Positions 17,009 through 25,435 of a stretch of 32,101 nt of DNA are shown here, piece after piece (position 1 is the first letter of the stretch; every line of letters starts with the position of its first letter). Position numbers and translations under genes: made by a program. Below the pieces are notes generated by a model, which had not been told where the DNA came from, did not search any database, and saw only the letters and a list, made by a program, of their open reading frames with translations. The stretch comes from Bacillota bacterium (GTDB lineage Bacteria; Bacillota; Clostridia; Christensenellales; UBA3700). Location of the stretch: contig JAEWXG010000028.1 in NCBI GenBank assembly GCA_023396095.1, positions 1 to 32,101 of the forward strand, in the 5' to 3' direction.

Positions 17009-17815
17009 CTAACCTTTTTTTGCAATTTCTAATTCATTTTTTAAAAATTGAAATGCATATTCAAGCTGATCTATTGAATTATATGTTTTTGCATATGCTT
17101 CAAGCATAATAGGTCCATTGTATCCATCATCAATAAGTCGTCTGAATAAATCCTTAAAATTAAAAACCCCATGCCCTGGCAACTTTAAATTATCATTTTG
17201 ATCATAATCACAAACATGAACTGTTGTTAAATGACCTTTCATAACTTTTAAAAACTCTTTATAATCAATTTTGGATTGTCTAGCTTGCTTGATATCTAAA
17301 CAAGTATTTAAATTAGGAATAAATTTAAACATTTCATTAAAATAATCTGTATTAGCAGAATAACACCAATGTACATTTTCATATTGCAAAGTAACACCAT
17401 ACTCTAAACAAATATCTATTACTTCATTTAAACGTTTTGATAAAAAATCAAAATCGTACACCATTTTCACATGCTTTAAGGAAGTTGGTCCATGAAAAGT
17501 TAGATATTTAGCATTTAGAGCTTTTGCAACACAACAAACATCTCTCAATATTTTTTGAGCATCAAAAACTGTCCTACTATAGACATTAAACAATTGTGGT
17601 TCAAATTGGGTATTCATTGCATGAACAGAATGAACATTTAACCCTCCTTGATTATCCTGTAAAATTTTAGCAAATTCTTTTGTGTACTCATAAAAAGTGC
17701 ACAAAAACACTTCACACGTCTTTGTGCCTAATTCTTTTAATTTTTTCAAGTTATTCTCAGTATAATCAAGACCAAATAAAGATGCGGTCGAAATTCCTAT
17801 TTCAATATCATTCAT
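17009..17815 (-). CDS. Sugar phosphate isomerase/epimerase family TIM-barrel protein
   Basis: A 268-residue protein of the xylose isomerase-like TIM-barrel superfamily (AP_endonuc_2). ISTASLFGLDYTENNLKKL opens the barrel. YLTFHGP, LQYENVHWCYS, TCLDIKQARQS, TVHVCDYDQN, LPGHGVFNFKDLF and IMLEAYAK supply the His, Glu and Asp residues that usually bind metal. The substrate is unknown; endonuclease IV is less likely because the metal-ligand set looks like the isomerase group. It starts 6 bp after hpf, so the two are likely co-transcribed, with hpf first. Confidence 0.75.
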   Translation of the reverse strand: MNDIEIGISTASLFGLDYTENNLKKLKELGTKTCEVFLCTFYEYTKEFAKILQDNQGGLNVHSVHAMNTQFEPQLFNVYSRTVFDAQKILRDVCCVAKALNAKYLTFHGPTSLKHVKMVYDFDFLSKRLNEVIDICLEYGVTLQYENVHWCYSANTDYFNEMFKFIPNLNTCLDIKQARQSKIDYKEFLKVMKGHLTTVHVCDYDQNDNLKLPGHGVFNFKDLFRRLIDDGYNGPIMLEAYAKTYNSIDQLEYAFQFLKNELEIAKKG

Positions 17816-17821
17816 TACTTA

Positions 17822-18343
17822 TTAGTATACTAAATCTAATAGTCCAACCTCTCCATCCAATCTTTCATATAATACATTAATCATATTTGTTTCCTGGTTA
17901 ACAAATACATAAAAATCTCTTTCTGCTAACTGCATTTCTTTAATAGCGTCATCCACAGAAATTTTATTAAGTTCAACAGTTTTTACTCTCTTAATCACCA
18001 TAACTTCATCAGATGAAGCTTTTATCAATTTGTCAATTTCTTTAGTTCTTAATTTCTTATCATTATATGTTCTTAATTTTCTAATTTGCCCTTCTATTTT
18101 TGGAATTACAATATCAATATTGTCATACATATTAGGGCCTATCGCCGTTGCTCTTAGAACACGATTTTTGTCAATAATCACCTTTAATTCCATCATGCAC
18201 TTTTCTTTATTTACTTCTTGCAAAATTAATTTAACAACAACATCATCCTGTAAAAATTTATCTAATTTGGAAAGTTTCTTTTCAACGATTTGTTTCAAAT
18301 TATCATTTAATGTAAAATTTTTTGTTACGATTTCTATTTTCAT
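17822..18343 (-). CDS. hpf: Ribosome hibernation promoting factor, long form
   Basis: A 173-residue long-form HPF. The N-terminal domain (MKIEIVTKNFTLNDNLKQIVEKKL through about 95) binds the 30S decoding region. The C-terminal domain (about 115-173, VIKRVKTVELNKISVDDAIKEM and INVLYERLDGEVGLLDL) dimerises ribosomes into 100S particles. ATG 18343 is the natural start by family comparison, but only AGGG with a 2-nt gap precedes it. A perfect AAGGAGG lies further up at 18377-18383, 33 nt from this ATG (see findings). Confidence 0.92.
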   Translation of the reverse strand: MKIEIVTKNFTLNDNLKQIVEKKLSKLDKFLQDDVVVKLILQEVNKEKCMMELKVIIDKNRVLRATAIGPNMYDNIDIVIPKIEGQIRKLRTYNDKKLRTKEIDKLIKASSDEVMVIKRVKTVELNKISVDDAIKEMQLAERDFYVFVNQETNMINVLYERLDGEVGLLDLVY

Positions 18344-18461
18344 AGCCCTAGAATACTTGTTTAATACAAATATTTTCCTCCTTACTGTATACTTGTATTT
18401 TAACACACCAAACACATCTTTTAAAGATACAATCAAAAAATATTTTATAACAAAGTAAAGC

Positions 18462-18495
18462 TAAAAAACAAAAGCATTATTAACGTAGTTAATAA
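18462..18495 (-). terminator. Terminator of the galU-mcsA-mcsB-clpC operon
   Basis: TTATTAAC (18477-18484) and GTTAATAA (18488-18495) form an 8-bp stem with a 3-nt loop. On the minus strand it is followed by TGCTTTTGTTTTTT. It lies about 36 bp beyond the clpC stop. The stem is AT-rich, so efficiency is uncertain. Confidence 0.55.
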
Positions 18496-18530
18496 AAATC
18501 AAAATTGAAAAAATTTTTTGTATTTTTAAT

Positions 18531-20942
18531 TTATTTATGCACAACTAAATCTTGGCCATCAAAATCTACAAAAACTGTCATATTTGATACAATTTCTTTT
18601 CGCAACAACATATCAGAAATTGGGTCGACCAATTTACTTTGCAAAGCTCTTTTCAACGGTCTTGCTCCATACTCCTTATTGTCTACTAATGAAATTATAT
18701 AATTGGCGGCTTTTTTACTTATTGCGATATTAATCCCTTGCATTTTTAATTTTTGAGTTAAAGAGCTTAGCAATAAATTAGCTATCTTTGCAATTGAATT
18801 CCTGTCAAGCGCATTGAAAATTACTATTTCATCAATTCTGTTTAAGAATTCAGGTCGCATCACACGTTTTAATGCATTATGTTGCATTTCAAACGCACTT
18901 TGTCTTTCCATTTCTGTCTTTGCATATGACATTTTTAAAGCATATTCGGCACCAATATTTGATGTAAAAATAATAATTGTATTTTTAAAATCAACTAGCC
19001 TTCCCTGGCTATCAGTTAATCGTCCATCATCTAGTATTTGTAAAAATAAATTGAAAATATCTTTATGCGCTTTTTCTATTTCATCAAAAAGCAAAATTGC
19101 ATATGGTTTTTTCCTAACTGTTTCAGTTAATTGTCCACCTTCTCCAAAGCCTACTAGCCCTGGAGCTGCACCAATTAAACGTGAAATCGTAGCTTTTTCC
19201 ATATATTCAGACATATCAAATCTAATTAAATCTTTTTCACTACCAAATAAAACTTCAGCAAGTGCTTTTGATAATTCGGTTTTTCCAACACCCGTTGGTC
19301 CAACAAACATAAATGAGCCAATAGGCCTATTAAGATCTTTTAATCCAGCTCTTGCTCTTCTGACAGCTTTAGCCACTGCAGCAACCGCACTATCCTGCCC
19401 TATAACTCTTTTTTTAAGTTGCGTCTCAAGTTTTAAAAGTTTTTCACTTTCTTCATCTGTTATATTTTTTATTGGAATATTTGTCCACCTTGCAATTACC
19501 TCGGCAATATCTTCTGCAGTTACACTACGACTATTTACACTATTCATCTTTTGGACTTTTTCATTCTCACTCAACTCATAATTAAGCATTCTTATTTTAT
19601 TATCTAACTCGATTATTCCTTCATAATTGCCAGAAGAAATATCTCTCATTTTTTGTTGCTCAAGAGTATTAATTTCTTGTCTAATTTTTTTTAAGTCAGC
19701 ATCCTGTCTCTCTAGAATACCTACCATTGAACATGCCTCATCCAACAAATCAATTGCCTTATCAGGTAAAAATCTATTTGTAATATATCTGTCAGATAAT
19801 GTTGCTGCAGCAACAATGGCTGTATGATCTATTTTAACTCGATGATGCTTTTCATACTTATCCTTTATCCCAGATAAAATATTTATTGTTGCTTCTACAC
19901 TTGGGGGATTAACTATTACTTGCATAAAGCGTCTTTCAAATGCGGGATCTTTTTCTATATATTTTTTATACTCATCTAAAGTTGTTGCTCCAATTGTAGA
20001 TAACTCGCCTCTTGCTAAAAGCGGTTTAATAATATTCGCAGCATCCATAGCACCTTGCTCAGTTGCCCCTGCACCAACTATCATATGAATTTCATCAATA
20101 AATAATATTACATCCCCAGAAGATACAACATAATTAATTACAGACTTCATTCTCTCTTCAAACTCACCACGATATTGTGTTCCAGCTAACATGGCCGCTA
20201 AATCAAGACTTAGTATTCGCTTATTCGAAAACATTGGCTCTTCATTATTCACTATTCTTTGTGCTATTCCTTCAATAATTGCCGATTTTCCTACTCCAGG
20301 CTCACCAACTAAAATAGGGTTATTCTTTGTCCTTCTAGTTAAAATTTGTAAGGTTCTTTCAATCTCATCATCTCTACCTATCACAGGATCGAATATTTTT
20401 CTTCTCGCTTTTTCTGTGATATCATCTAAAAATTGCATAACGGATTTTTCTTCAACTGAAACTGTTTTATCCCCAGCCTTAACTAAATTTTGTGAATCTC
20501 TATTTATTGTTTCATTTTCTGGTTTAGTTTTATACGTCCTAAATAAATTTGTTAATCCTGTACGCATTTGTGCTAGATTAACAGAACAGGAATAAAGTAA
20601 ATTTGCTGCTCTGTTTTTCTTTAAAGGATCTAATATCCCGTATAAGACATGCAAAGGAAATACTTCTGCAAAACCAAAATCCTTAGCACTGTCTTCCCCA
20701 GATTCTAAAACTAATTTTGCATCATTAGACATTCCCTCAACTCTTGTATAACCAAGTGAGCGTACCATTTTTTCACTTATAGCGTTTTCTTTTACATAAC
20801 TTCTTAGAAATTGAGAACTTCCATCTTGCATGAAAAACATAGCATAAAGTATATGATCAGACCCGATAAATCTTGCTCCACATTGCAATGCAATTTCTGC
20901 TGAAATATTTAAAAGTTGATTAGTCTTATCCGTATACCTCAT
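18531..20942 (-). CDS. clpC: ClpC-like Hsp100 ATPase with altered ClpP- and phosphoarginine-binding sites
   Basis: An 803-residue two-ring AAA+ unfoldase. The N-domain has two repeats (1-135). D1 carries GEPGVGKS (213-220), FIDEIH and the pore loop QYRGEF. A ClpC-sized middle domain covers about 408-465. D2 carries GPTGVGKT (548-555) and LFDEIEKAH. Three departures are seen. The two N-domain Glu that bind phosphoarginine in Bacillus subtilis ClpC (E32, E106) align with D29 and L97. The D2 pore loop reads GLVG instead of GYVG (L596). The VGF-type ClpP-docking tripeptide expected between FTSNIGA and RPEFLNRID is absent; that interval is about 6 residues shorter and reads LKMSYAKTEMERQ. Without the tripeptide it may work without ClpP, as ClpB does. 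ATGA overlap with the mcsB-like gene shows co-translation. Confidence 0.9.
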   Translation of the reverse strand: MRYTDKTNQLLNISAEIALQCGARFIGSDHILYAMFFMQDGSSQFLRSYVKENAISEKMVRSLGYTRVEGMSNDAKLVLESGEDSAKDFGFAEVFPLHVLYGILDPLKKNRAANLLYSCSVNLAQMRTGLTNLFRTYKTKPENETINRDSQNLVKAGDKTVSVEEKSVMQFLDDITEKARRKIFDPVIGRDDEIERTLQILTRRTKNNPILVGEPGVGKSAIIEGIAQRIVNNEEPMFSNKRILSLDLAAMLAGTQYRGEFEERMKSVINYVVSSGDVILFIDEIHMIVGAGATEQGAMDAANIIKPLLARGELSTIGATTLDEYKKYIEKDPAFERRFMQVIVNPPSVEATINILSGIKDKYEKHHRVKIDHTAIVAAATLSDRYITNRFLPDKAIDLLDEACSMVGILERQDADLKKIRQEINTLEQQKMRDISSGNYEGIIELDNKIRMLNYELSENEKVQKMNSVNSRSVTAEDIAEVIARWTNIPIKNITDEESEKLLKLETQLKKRVIGQDSAVAAVAKAVRRARAGLKDLNRPIGSFMFVGPTGVGKTELSKALAEVLFGSEKDLIRFDMSEYMEKATISRLIGAAPGLVGFGEGGQLTETVRKKPYAILLFDEIEKAHKDIFNLFLQILDDGRLTDSQGRLVDFKNTIIIFTSNIGAEYALKMSYAKTEMERQSAFEMQHNALKRVMRPEFLNRIDEIVIFNALDRNSIAKIANLLLSSLTQKLKMQGINIAISKKAANYIISLVDNKEYGARPLKRALQSKLVDPISDMLLRKEIVSNMTVFVDFDGQDLVVHK

Positions 20943-21943
20943 TTAAGTTCTCCCAAAATAACACTTCTAACAATATTTGCTCTTTCTTCATTATTGCCAG
21001 TTAAATTAAAGTTATTTAAAACTTTACATAAGTTAACTGGTTCGACATCATTTTCTAATTTTATTAGGTCTTTTAAAGGTATTTTAATCATTGATAACAT
21101 GCTTGCAATTTTAAGCAAAGAATTTAATCTAACAAATTCTTCATATGTTAAAAGCTTTGCATTAGACAAAATACCAACAGCCCTTCTAATATCATCTTGC
21201 AATTCTATTGTATTCCTATACAATAAATTTTGTCTTTCATCCTTTTCAATATTAATAATTTCATCAACAGCCATACGAACATTTTTAATAATTTGATCTT
21301 CACTAATTCCTATACAAGTTTTATTTGTTATTTCATAAACATAATTAAAACCTGATACAACATTTGATGTAATTGAATTCGAAATCATAAGACCATACTT
21401 TTTAATAACTGACAAAATACGAGTAAATTCATTATTTCTCACTGTTGCAATTAAAAAAAACTTAACATACACTTTTAACCCTGTCCCAAGTAAAGCAGGA
21501 GAGGCACTTAAATATCCATATTTATTATCAAAAGCATATACAATATTTTTTGAAATTTCTTCATCTAATGCGTTTACTATAGAGAATTGCTCGAAAACAT
21601 CTGCTCCCTGTTTTTTAGATATTATCCTTATGTGATCTAGTTCATTTAAAAATACATATAAGTTGTTTTGTAAATTTGTAATTATTGCTGTTCCTTTGTT
21701 TGCCAATAAAGCATCTGTTGCAATATTACGGATTTTTAAACACTGTTTGTCAAATTCTGTCGCTGTATCTAATAATAAAATATTGTGTGTATATATCCTT
21801 TTCAAAACAGAGTCTACTAGTTGGATAATTTCTGTTAATTCAGCGTTAGAAAAAAGTTTATGTGGAAAATTATATCCAGAAATATTTCTTGATAAACTAA
21901 CTCTATTTTCAGTAACAATATGTTCCCCGATATAATTATTCAT
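20939..21943 (-). CDS. mcsB: McsB-like protein-arginine kinase homologue, probably catalytically inactive
   Basis: A 334-residue member of the ATP:guanido phosphotransferase family. In Bacillus McsB phosphorylates arginines to mark proteins for ClpCP. The family frame is clear: ENRVSLSRNISGYNFP, FLNELDHIRI, YGYLSASPALLGTGLK and EITNKTCIGISEDQII. Key residues differ. NEEDH is NELDH (catalytic Glu to L102). SCPTN is ASPAL (Cys to S148). RxRxxR is R14-x-S16-x-x-R19. GTGLR is GTGLK (K157). The RGIYGEGSEA block is replaced by SNSITSNVVS, losing another Arg and Glu. I infer a pseudokinase, perhaps kept as a McsA/ClpC adaptor. It overlaps mcsA by 8 bp and clpC by 4 bp, so the operon is intact. Confidence 0.85.
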   Translation of the reverse strand: MNNYIGEHIVTENRVSLSRNISGYNFPHKLFSNAELTEIIQLVDSVLKRIYTHNILLLDTATEFDKQCLKIRNIATDALLANKGTAIITNLQNNLYVFLNELDHIRIISKKQGADVFEQFSIVNALDEEISKNIVYAFDNKYGYLSASPALLGTGLKVYVKFFLIATVRNNEFTRILSVIKKYGLMISNSITSNVVSGFNYVYEITNKTCIGISEDQIIKNVRMAVDEIINIEKDERQNLLYRNTIELQDDIRRAVGILSNAKLLTYEEFVRLNSLLKIASMLSMIKIPLKDLIKLENDVEPVNLCKVLNNFNLTGNNEERANIVRSVILGELK

Positions 21944-22391
21944 TCTTATTTAACAATCCTTCTTTTATTTCTTTCAATTTCAATGCTGTAGCAAAATCTT
22001 CTTGTGCTACTGCATCCTTAATTCTTAATTCAATCTCTGATAAAGAAATGTTATTAGAATATGATGCAAGTTTTTTATTTGGAGCTTTTCCATAATGAAC
22101 TTTGTCCATTAACATTTTATTAATAAAATCTTTAAAATGAACATAACAATACTCACAACCAAACTCTCTATCACTCATAGATGATTTTAATGTTGTTTTG
22201 CATTTTGGACATTCAATTATTGCGGCTGCACCTTCAGCCCTTTTCGAGTATGTGTGATAATAATTTTCAAAACCCCCATCACTATAAAGTTTTAAACAGT
22301 CATCACAAACAACTTTTGAATATCTTTTATTGTTAATTATTTCAACAACTTCGTTTGTTGCTTCTTTTTTCTTACAAAGATCGCAAATCAT
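21936..22391 (-). CDS. mcsA: McsA-like zinc-finger protein with UVR motif
   Basis: A 151-residue protein with four CxxC pairs: C3/C6, C29/C32, C61/C64 and C79/C82, enough for two zinc sites. The UVR-like helix pair lies at about 117-148 (LSEIELRIKDAVAQEDFATALKLKEI), and HYGKAPNK matches the HxGKxPxx turn of McsA. In Bacillus McsA activates McsB and binds ClpC. All Cys are retained although the neighbouring kinase is degraded, so its scaffold role is probably still under selection. It starts 4 bp after galU. No ctsR precedes it. Confidence 0.9.
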   Translation of the reverse strand: MICDLCKKKEATNEVVEIINNKRYSKVVCDDCLKLYSDGGFENYYHTYSKRAEGAAAIIECPKCKTTLKSSMSDREFGCEYCYVHFKDFINKMLMDKVHYGKAPNKKLASYSNNISLSEIELRIKDAVAQEDFATALKLKEIKEGLLNKNE

Positions 22392-22395
22392 ATCA

Positions 22396-23268
22396 CTACT
22401 TAACTAAACCCTTTATATATTCTAAAATTTTATCTCTTAATTGTTCATTTCTTAAACCATATTCAATATTGGCTTGCAAAAAACCAAAATGGTCGCCAAT
22501 ATCATATCTAGTTCCCTCAAAATCATAGGCAATTACACCTTGTTTGTGAATTAAGGCATCAATAGCATCAGTTATATATATTTCACCATTTACATTAACT
22601 TTAGCCTTCTTAATTTCGTCAAAAATTTGATTGGTGAAAACATACCTTCCCATACTCGCCAATGTTGATGGTATTTGATCAATTGATGGTTTTTCTTTAA
22701 AGCCTAACATCTCCGTTGCTCTACCTTCAATTTTACCTGGTATAATCAAACCATACTTTGGGGCATCCTCTCTCTTGACATTTTGCACACCTACAACTGT
22801 CCTATTATACTTCTGAAATGCGCTAATTAATTGTTTAAGAACTGGTTCCTTGCCCTTATCCGTATACATTAAATCATCACCAAATAAAACCGCAAAAGCA
22901 TCTTTACCAACAAAAGTCTCAGATAAAGCAATAGCTCCGCCAGATCCATTCATTTCTGGCTGACGAACATATACAATATTAACCATTTGAGTTAACTTTC
23001 TCATTTTTTCAATTTCTTCAAATTTTTTTGCTTTTCTTAAGACTTCTTCAAGTTCAACAGATATGTCGAAATGATCTTCAATTACTTTTTTATTTTTCCC
23101 CAAAATGATCATTATATCTGTTATTCCGCTTTCAACAGCTTCTTCAACAATATATTGCAATGTTGGAACATTAATGATTGGAAACATTTCTTTTGGGATA
23201 GCTTTTGTCCCAGGTAAAAATCTAGTGCCAAATCCTGCTGCCGGAATAACTGCTTTAGTAATTTTCAT
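22396..23268 (-). CDS. galU: UTP--glucose-1-phosphate uridylyltransferase
   Basis: A 290-residue nucleotidyltransferase making UDP-glucose for cell-wall and glycolipid sugars. AAGFGTRFLPGTKAIPKEM is the nucleotide-binding signature; VLFGDDLMY, GLIIPGKIEGR, GFKEKPS, GRYVF and GEIYITDAID are further GalU blocks. I start at ATG 23268, with AGAGG 8 nt upstream; an upstream in-frame start at 23286 would add six residues. It is the first gene of the mcsA-mcsB-clpC operon, an unusual partner, since ctsR normally holds this position. Confidence 0.95.
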   Translation of the reverse strand: MKITKAVIPAAGFGTRFLPGTKAIPKEMFPIINVPTLQYIVEEAVESGITDIMIILGKNKKVIEDHFDISVELEEVLRKAKKFEEIEKMRKLTQMVNIVYVRQPEMNGSGGAIALSETFVGKDAFAVLFGDDLMYTDKGKEPVLKQLISAFQKYNRTVVGVQNVKREDAPKYGLIIPGKIEGRATEMLGFKEKPSIDQIPSTLASMGRYVFTNQIFDEIKKAKVNVNGEIYITDAIDALIHKQGVIAYDFEGTRYDIGDHFGFLQANIEYGLRNEQLRDKILEYIKGLVK

Positions 23269-23322
23269 ACATCTAACCTCTTGCATATATTATTTAATAT
23301 TATAACATTATAATTTCAAATG

Positions 23323-23339
23323 TTTTACATTGTGTAAAA
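23323..23339. promoter_or_regulatory. Inverted repeat upstream of the galU-clpC operon
   Basis: TTTTACA-TTG-TGTAAAA is a perfect 7-bp inverted repeat with a 3-nt centre, about 55 bp upstream of the galU start. TATAAT-like sequences lie between it and galU on the minus strand. It could be an operator. Neither a CtsR heptad repeat nor a CIRCE element is seen. The rest of the 335-bp gap to the dinB gene is extremely AT-rich with no gene. Confidence 0.35.
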
Positions 23340-23640
23340 ATTTTTCACGCGATATTATGTTAGAACTCCTTTAATATACCATTAATAAAATAATATACCC
23401 TCCCTTTTATAGTTTCAAACTAATATGCCAATCTTATTAATAACTATCTTAAAATATAGTAATTGTTTAATTTTTGTAATTTAAAGATATATTTATCGCA
23501 ATAAAAAATATTGTAATAATAATATTTGTTTTTTTACATATTTTAATCTCTATAAGCCATATTTTATAAAAAAATAAATTTTTAAATAAAAATATGCTTA
23601 TTTAATTTTCTTAAAATATATTAATATTTTGTGTGCTAAA

Positions 23641-24912
23641 ATGAATATTGATATGGATAGAATAATTTTACATTGCGATGCAAACAACTTCTTTGCATCA
23701 GTTGAACTTAAAAATAATCCGGACCTGAAGGATAAGCCGGTTGCTGTTGCAGGTGACCCGGAACTAAGGCATGGGATTATTTTAGCAAAAAACGAACTTG
23801 CAAAAAAATATAACATAAAAACCGGTGATACCATTTTAGAAGCAAAGAAGAAATGCAACGATATCATTTTCGTTCCTCCACATTACAATGAATATATAGA
23901 TATTTCAAAAAAAATTTTTAAAATATATTCATCATACACAGATTTAGTTGAATCATTTGGAATAGATGAATGTTGGTTGGACATTACTAATTCCATCAAA
24001 TTATTTGGTTCTGTCAACAATATTGCACACAGCATCAAAAATAGGATAAAAGATGAATTAGGTATAACTATCTCCATCGGTATATCATTCTCAAAAATTT
24101 TTGCTAAATTAGGCTCCGATTTAGCTAAATCAGACGATATTATGCACATCAATCGCGATAATTATAAGGATATTATATGGCCTTTACCCGTTTCATCTTT
24201 ATTAATGGTCGGCAAAAAAACTAACAATGCCCTAAAAAAACTTAACATACAAACAATCGGTGATTTAGCTTTGGCTAATGAAAGATTTTTAACTTATTAT
24301 TTAAAAAGTAATGGAACTATTTTAAAAAATGCCGCCAACGGTATTGATAAAACCCCATCGGTAAAACCATACAACCAAGTCGATCTACCAAAAAGCATTG
24401 GTCATAGCACAACATTAAAACGTGATATTTCACAATTTAATGAAATACGTGCGGTTATGTTAGCTTTATCCGAAATGGTGTTTCTCAGGATGAGGCACCA
24501 TTCATTAACAGGAAATGGTGTTGCATTATTAATAAAATACTCCGATTTTTCTACAATCACACGAAACATGTCGTTTGAAAATTCAATTTTAAATTCTGTA
24601 GATATTTATGAAAATGCTATAAAAATTTTTGAAAAAAATAATCTAATCGCAATTAGAACGCCAATAAGAGAAATTGGCATTAGCATATTTAACCTAAAGC
24701 ATTCTGAAACTGAATATCAATCTAATTACTTTTATGATTTAAATCAAAAACTAAAAAGAAATGAATTGGAGAACTCAATAGAAAAAATACGGACAAAATA
24801 CGGTTATCGTTCAATACAAAATGGTATTATCTCATGCCAAAATGATTTGTGTGAAAATTTAATTCCACAAGAATTTATAGCCTTCAAAAAAATCGTTATC
24901 GAAGATATTTAG
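23641..24912 (+). CDS. dinB: Y-family DNA polymerase IV (DinB-like)
   Basis: About 423 residues; a translesion polymerase. The palm has HCDANNFFASVEL (first catalytic Asp) and GIDECWLDIT (the family S-[IL]-D-E block). The finger and thumb region follows (SIGISFSKIFAKLGSDLAK), then the helix-hairpin-helix LNIQTIGDLALA and a little-finger domain. No Shine-Dalgarno site is visible. ATG 23641 and 23653 are both possible, and family comparison favours MDRIILHCDANNF (23653). I see no clear clamp-binding motif at the C-terminus. The stop overlaps by 4 bp the stop of the convergent Gx transporter gene. Confidence 0.9.
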   Translation: MNIDMDRIILHCDANNFFASVELKNNPDLKDKPVAVAGDPELRHGIILAKNELAKKYNIKTGDTILEAKKKCNDIIFVPPHYNEYIDISKKIFKIYSSYTDLVESFGIDECWLDITNSIKLFGSVNNIAHSIKNRIKDELGITISIGISFSKIFAKLGSDLAKSDDIMHINRDNYKDIIWPLPVSSLLMVGKKTNNALKKLNIQTIGDLALANERFLTYYLKSNGTILKNAANGIDKTPSVKPYNQVDLPKSIGHSTTLKRDISQFNEIRAVMLALSEMVFLRMRHHSLTGNGVALLIKYSDFSTITRNMSFENSILNSVDIYENAIKIFEKNNLIAIRTPIREIGISIFNLKHSETEYQSNYFYDLNQKLKRNELENSIEKIRTKYGYRSIQNGIISCQNDLCENLIPQEFIAFKKIVIEDI

Positions 24913-25433
24913 CTTTTATTCAACTCTTCAGAAAATAAAATTTTTACTGGCAACATTTTTAAAACATAAAAACAAATAATTCCAACAACATAGCCAGCTA
25001 ACAATCCAAAAATGCCTAAATATGCAAAGTAATAATATATACTTATGCTTTTTAGCACAATAGACGCAACTATAATTTGAACTAAATTATGCAAAACCCC
25101 TGCAATCGCACTAATCATAGGCAATGAAAATATTTTAGTCTTAATTAATAATGCCATAGTTAAATAACTAATTAACCCTGCGGGCATTGAATACATTATT
25201 GACATTATATTCCCGGAAAAAACACCAATCATTAATGATTTTGCAATAACAATAATAACGCCAACGGCTGGACTTGTTAATAATAATGATAGCAATATCA
25301 CGATATTACCAAAGCCAATTTTTGCATATGGAATTATAGGCAATATCGGAGGCGTTTTACTCTCTACAATACCTATAATTAAAGCAAGCGCTAATAATGC
25401 TGATTGCAAAGCAATCTTATAATTTTTCTTCAT
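24909..25433 (-). CDS. Gx transporter family membrane protein (EetB-like)
   Basis: A 174-residue, about five-helix membrane protein of the Gx transporter family, often named heptaprenyl diphosphate synthase component I. The start TPPILPIIPYAKIGFGNIVILLSLLLTSPAVGVII and the later GNIMSIMYSMPAGLISYL are typical; the fold is related to ECF S components. GGAT lies before the ATG, 2 bp after the upstream NusG_II gene. In Listeria-type extracellular electron transfer loci a protein that I believe is of this family is called EetB. Its transported ligand is unknown; quinone or flavin export are guesses. Confidence 0.8.
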   Translation of the reverse strand: MKKNYKIALQSALLALALIIGIVESKTPPILPIIPYAKIGFGNIVILLSLLLTSPAVGVIIVIAKSLMIGVFSGNIMSIMYSMPAGLISYLTMALLIKTKIFSLPMISAIAGVLHNLVQIIVASIVLKSISIYYYFAYLGIFGLLAGYVVGIICFYVLKMLPVKILFSEELNKS

Positions 25434-25435
25434 AT

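Noticed and set aside
19140..19160. A VGF tripeptide in ClpC (residues 597-599) that might be the ClpP-docking motif
   Set aside because: It lies in the D2 pore loop GLVGFGEGG, well before the FTSNIGA...RPEF interval where the docking loop belongs; ClpB-type proteins have VGF/VGY here too.
18814..19581. A 255-codon open frame on the plus strand opposite clpC
   Set aside because: It is antisense to a clear AAA+ gene, has no recognisable domain, and follows the codon pattern of clpC in another frame.
11685..21943. Mycoplasma-type code with TGA as Trp
   Set aside because: Several genes end naturally with TGA at sites where neighbouring starts overlap (for example ATGA at mcsB/clpC and the nth stop), and no protein needs TGA read-through.
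22392..23400. CtsR or CIRCE operator for the clpC operon
   Set aside because: No GGTCAAA-type direct heptads and no TTAGCACTC/GAGTGCTAA pair were found upstream of galU or mcsA.
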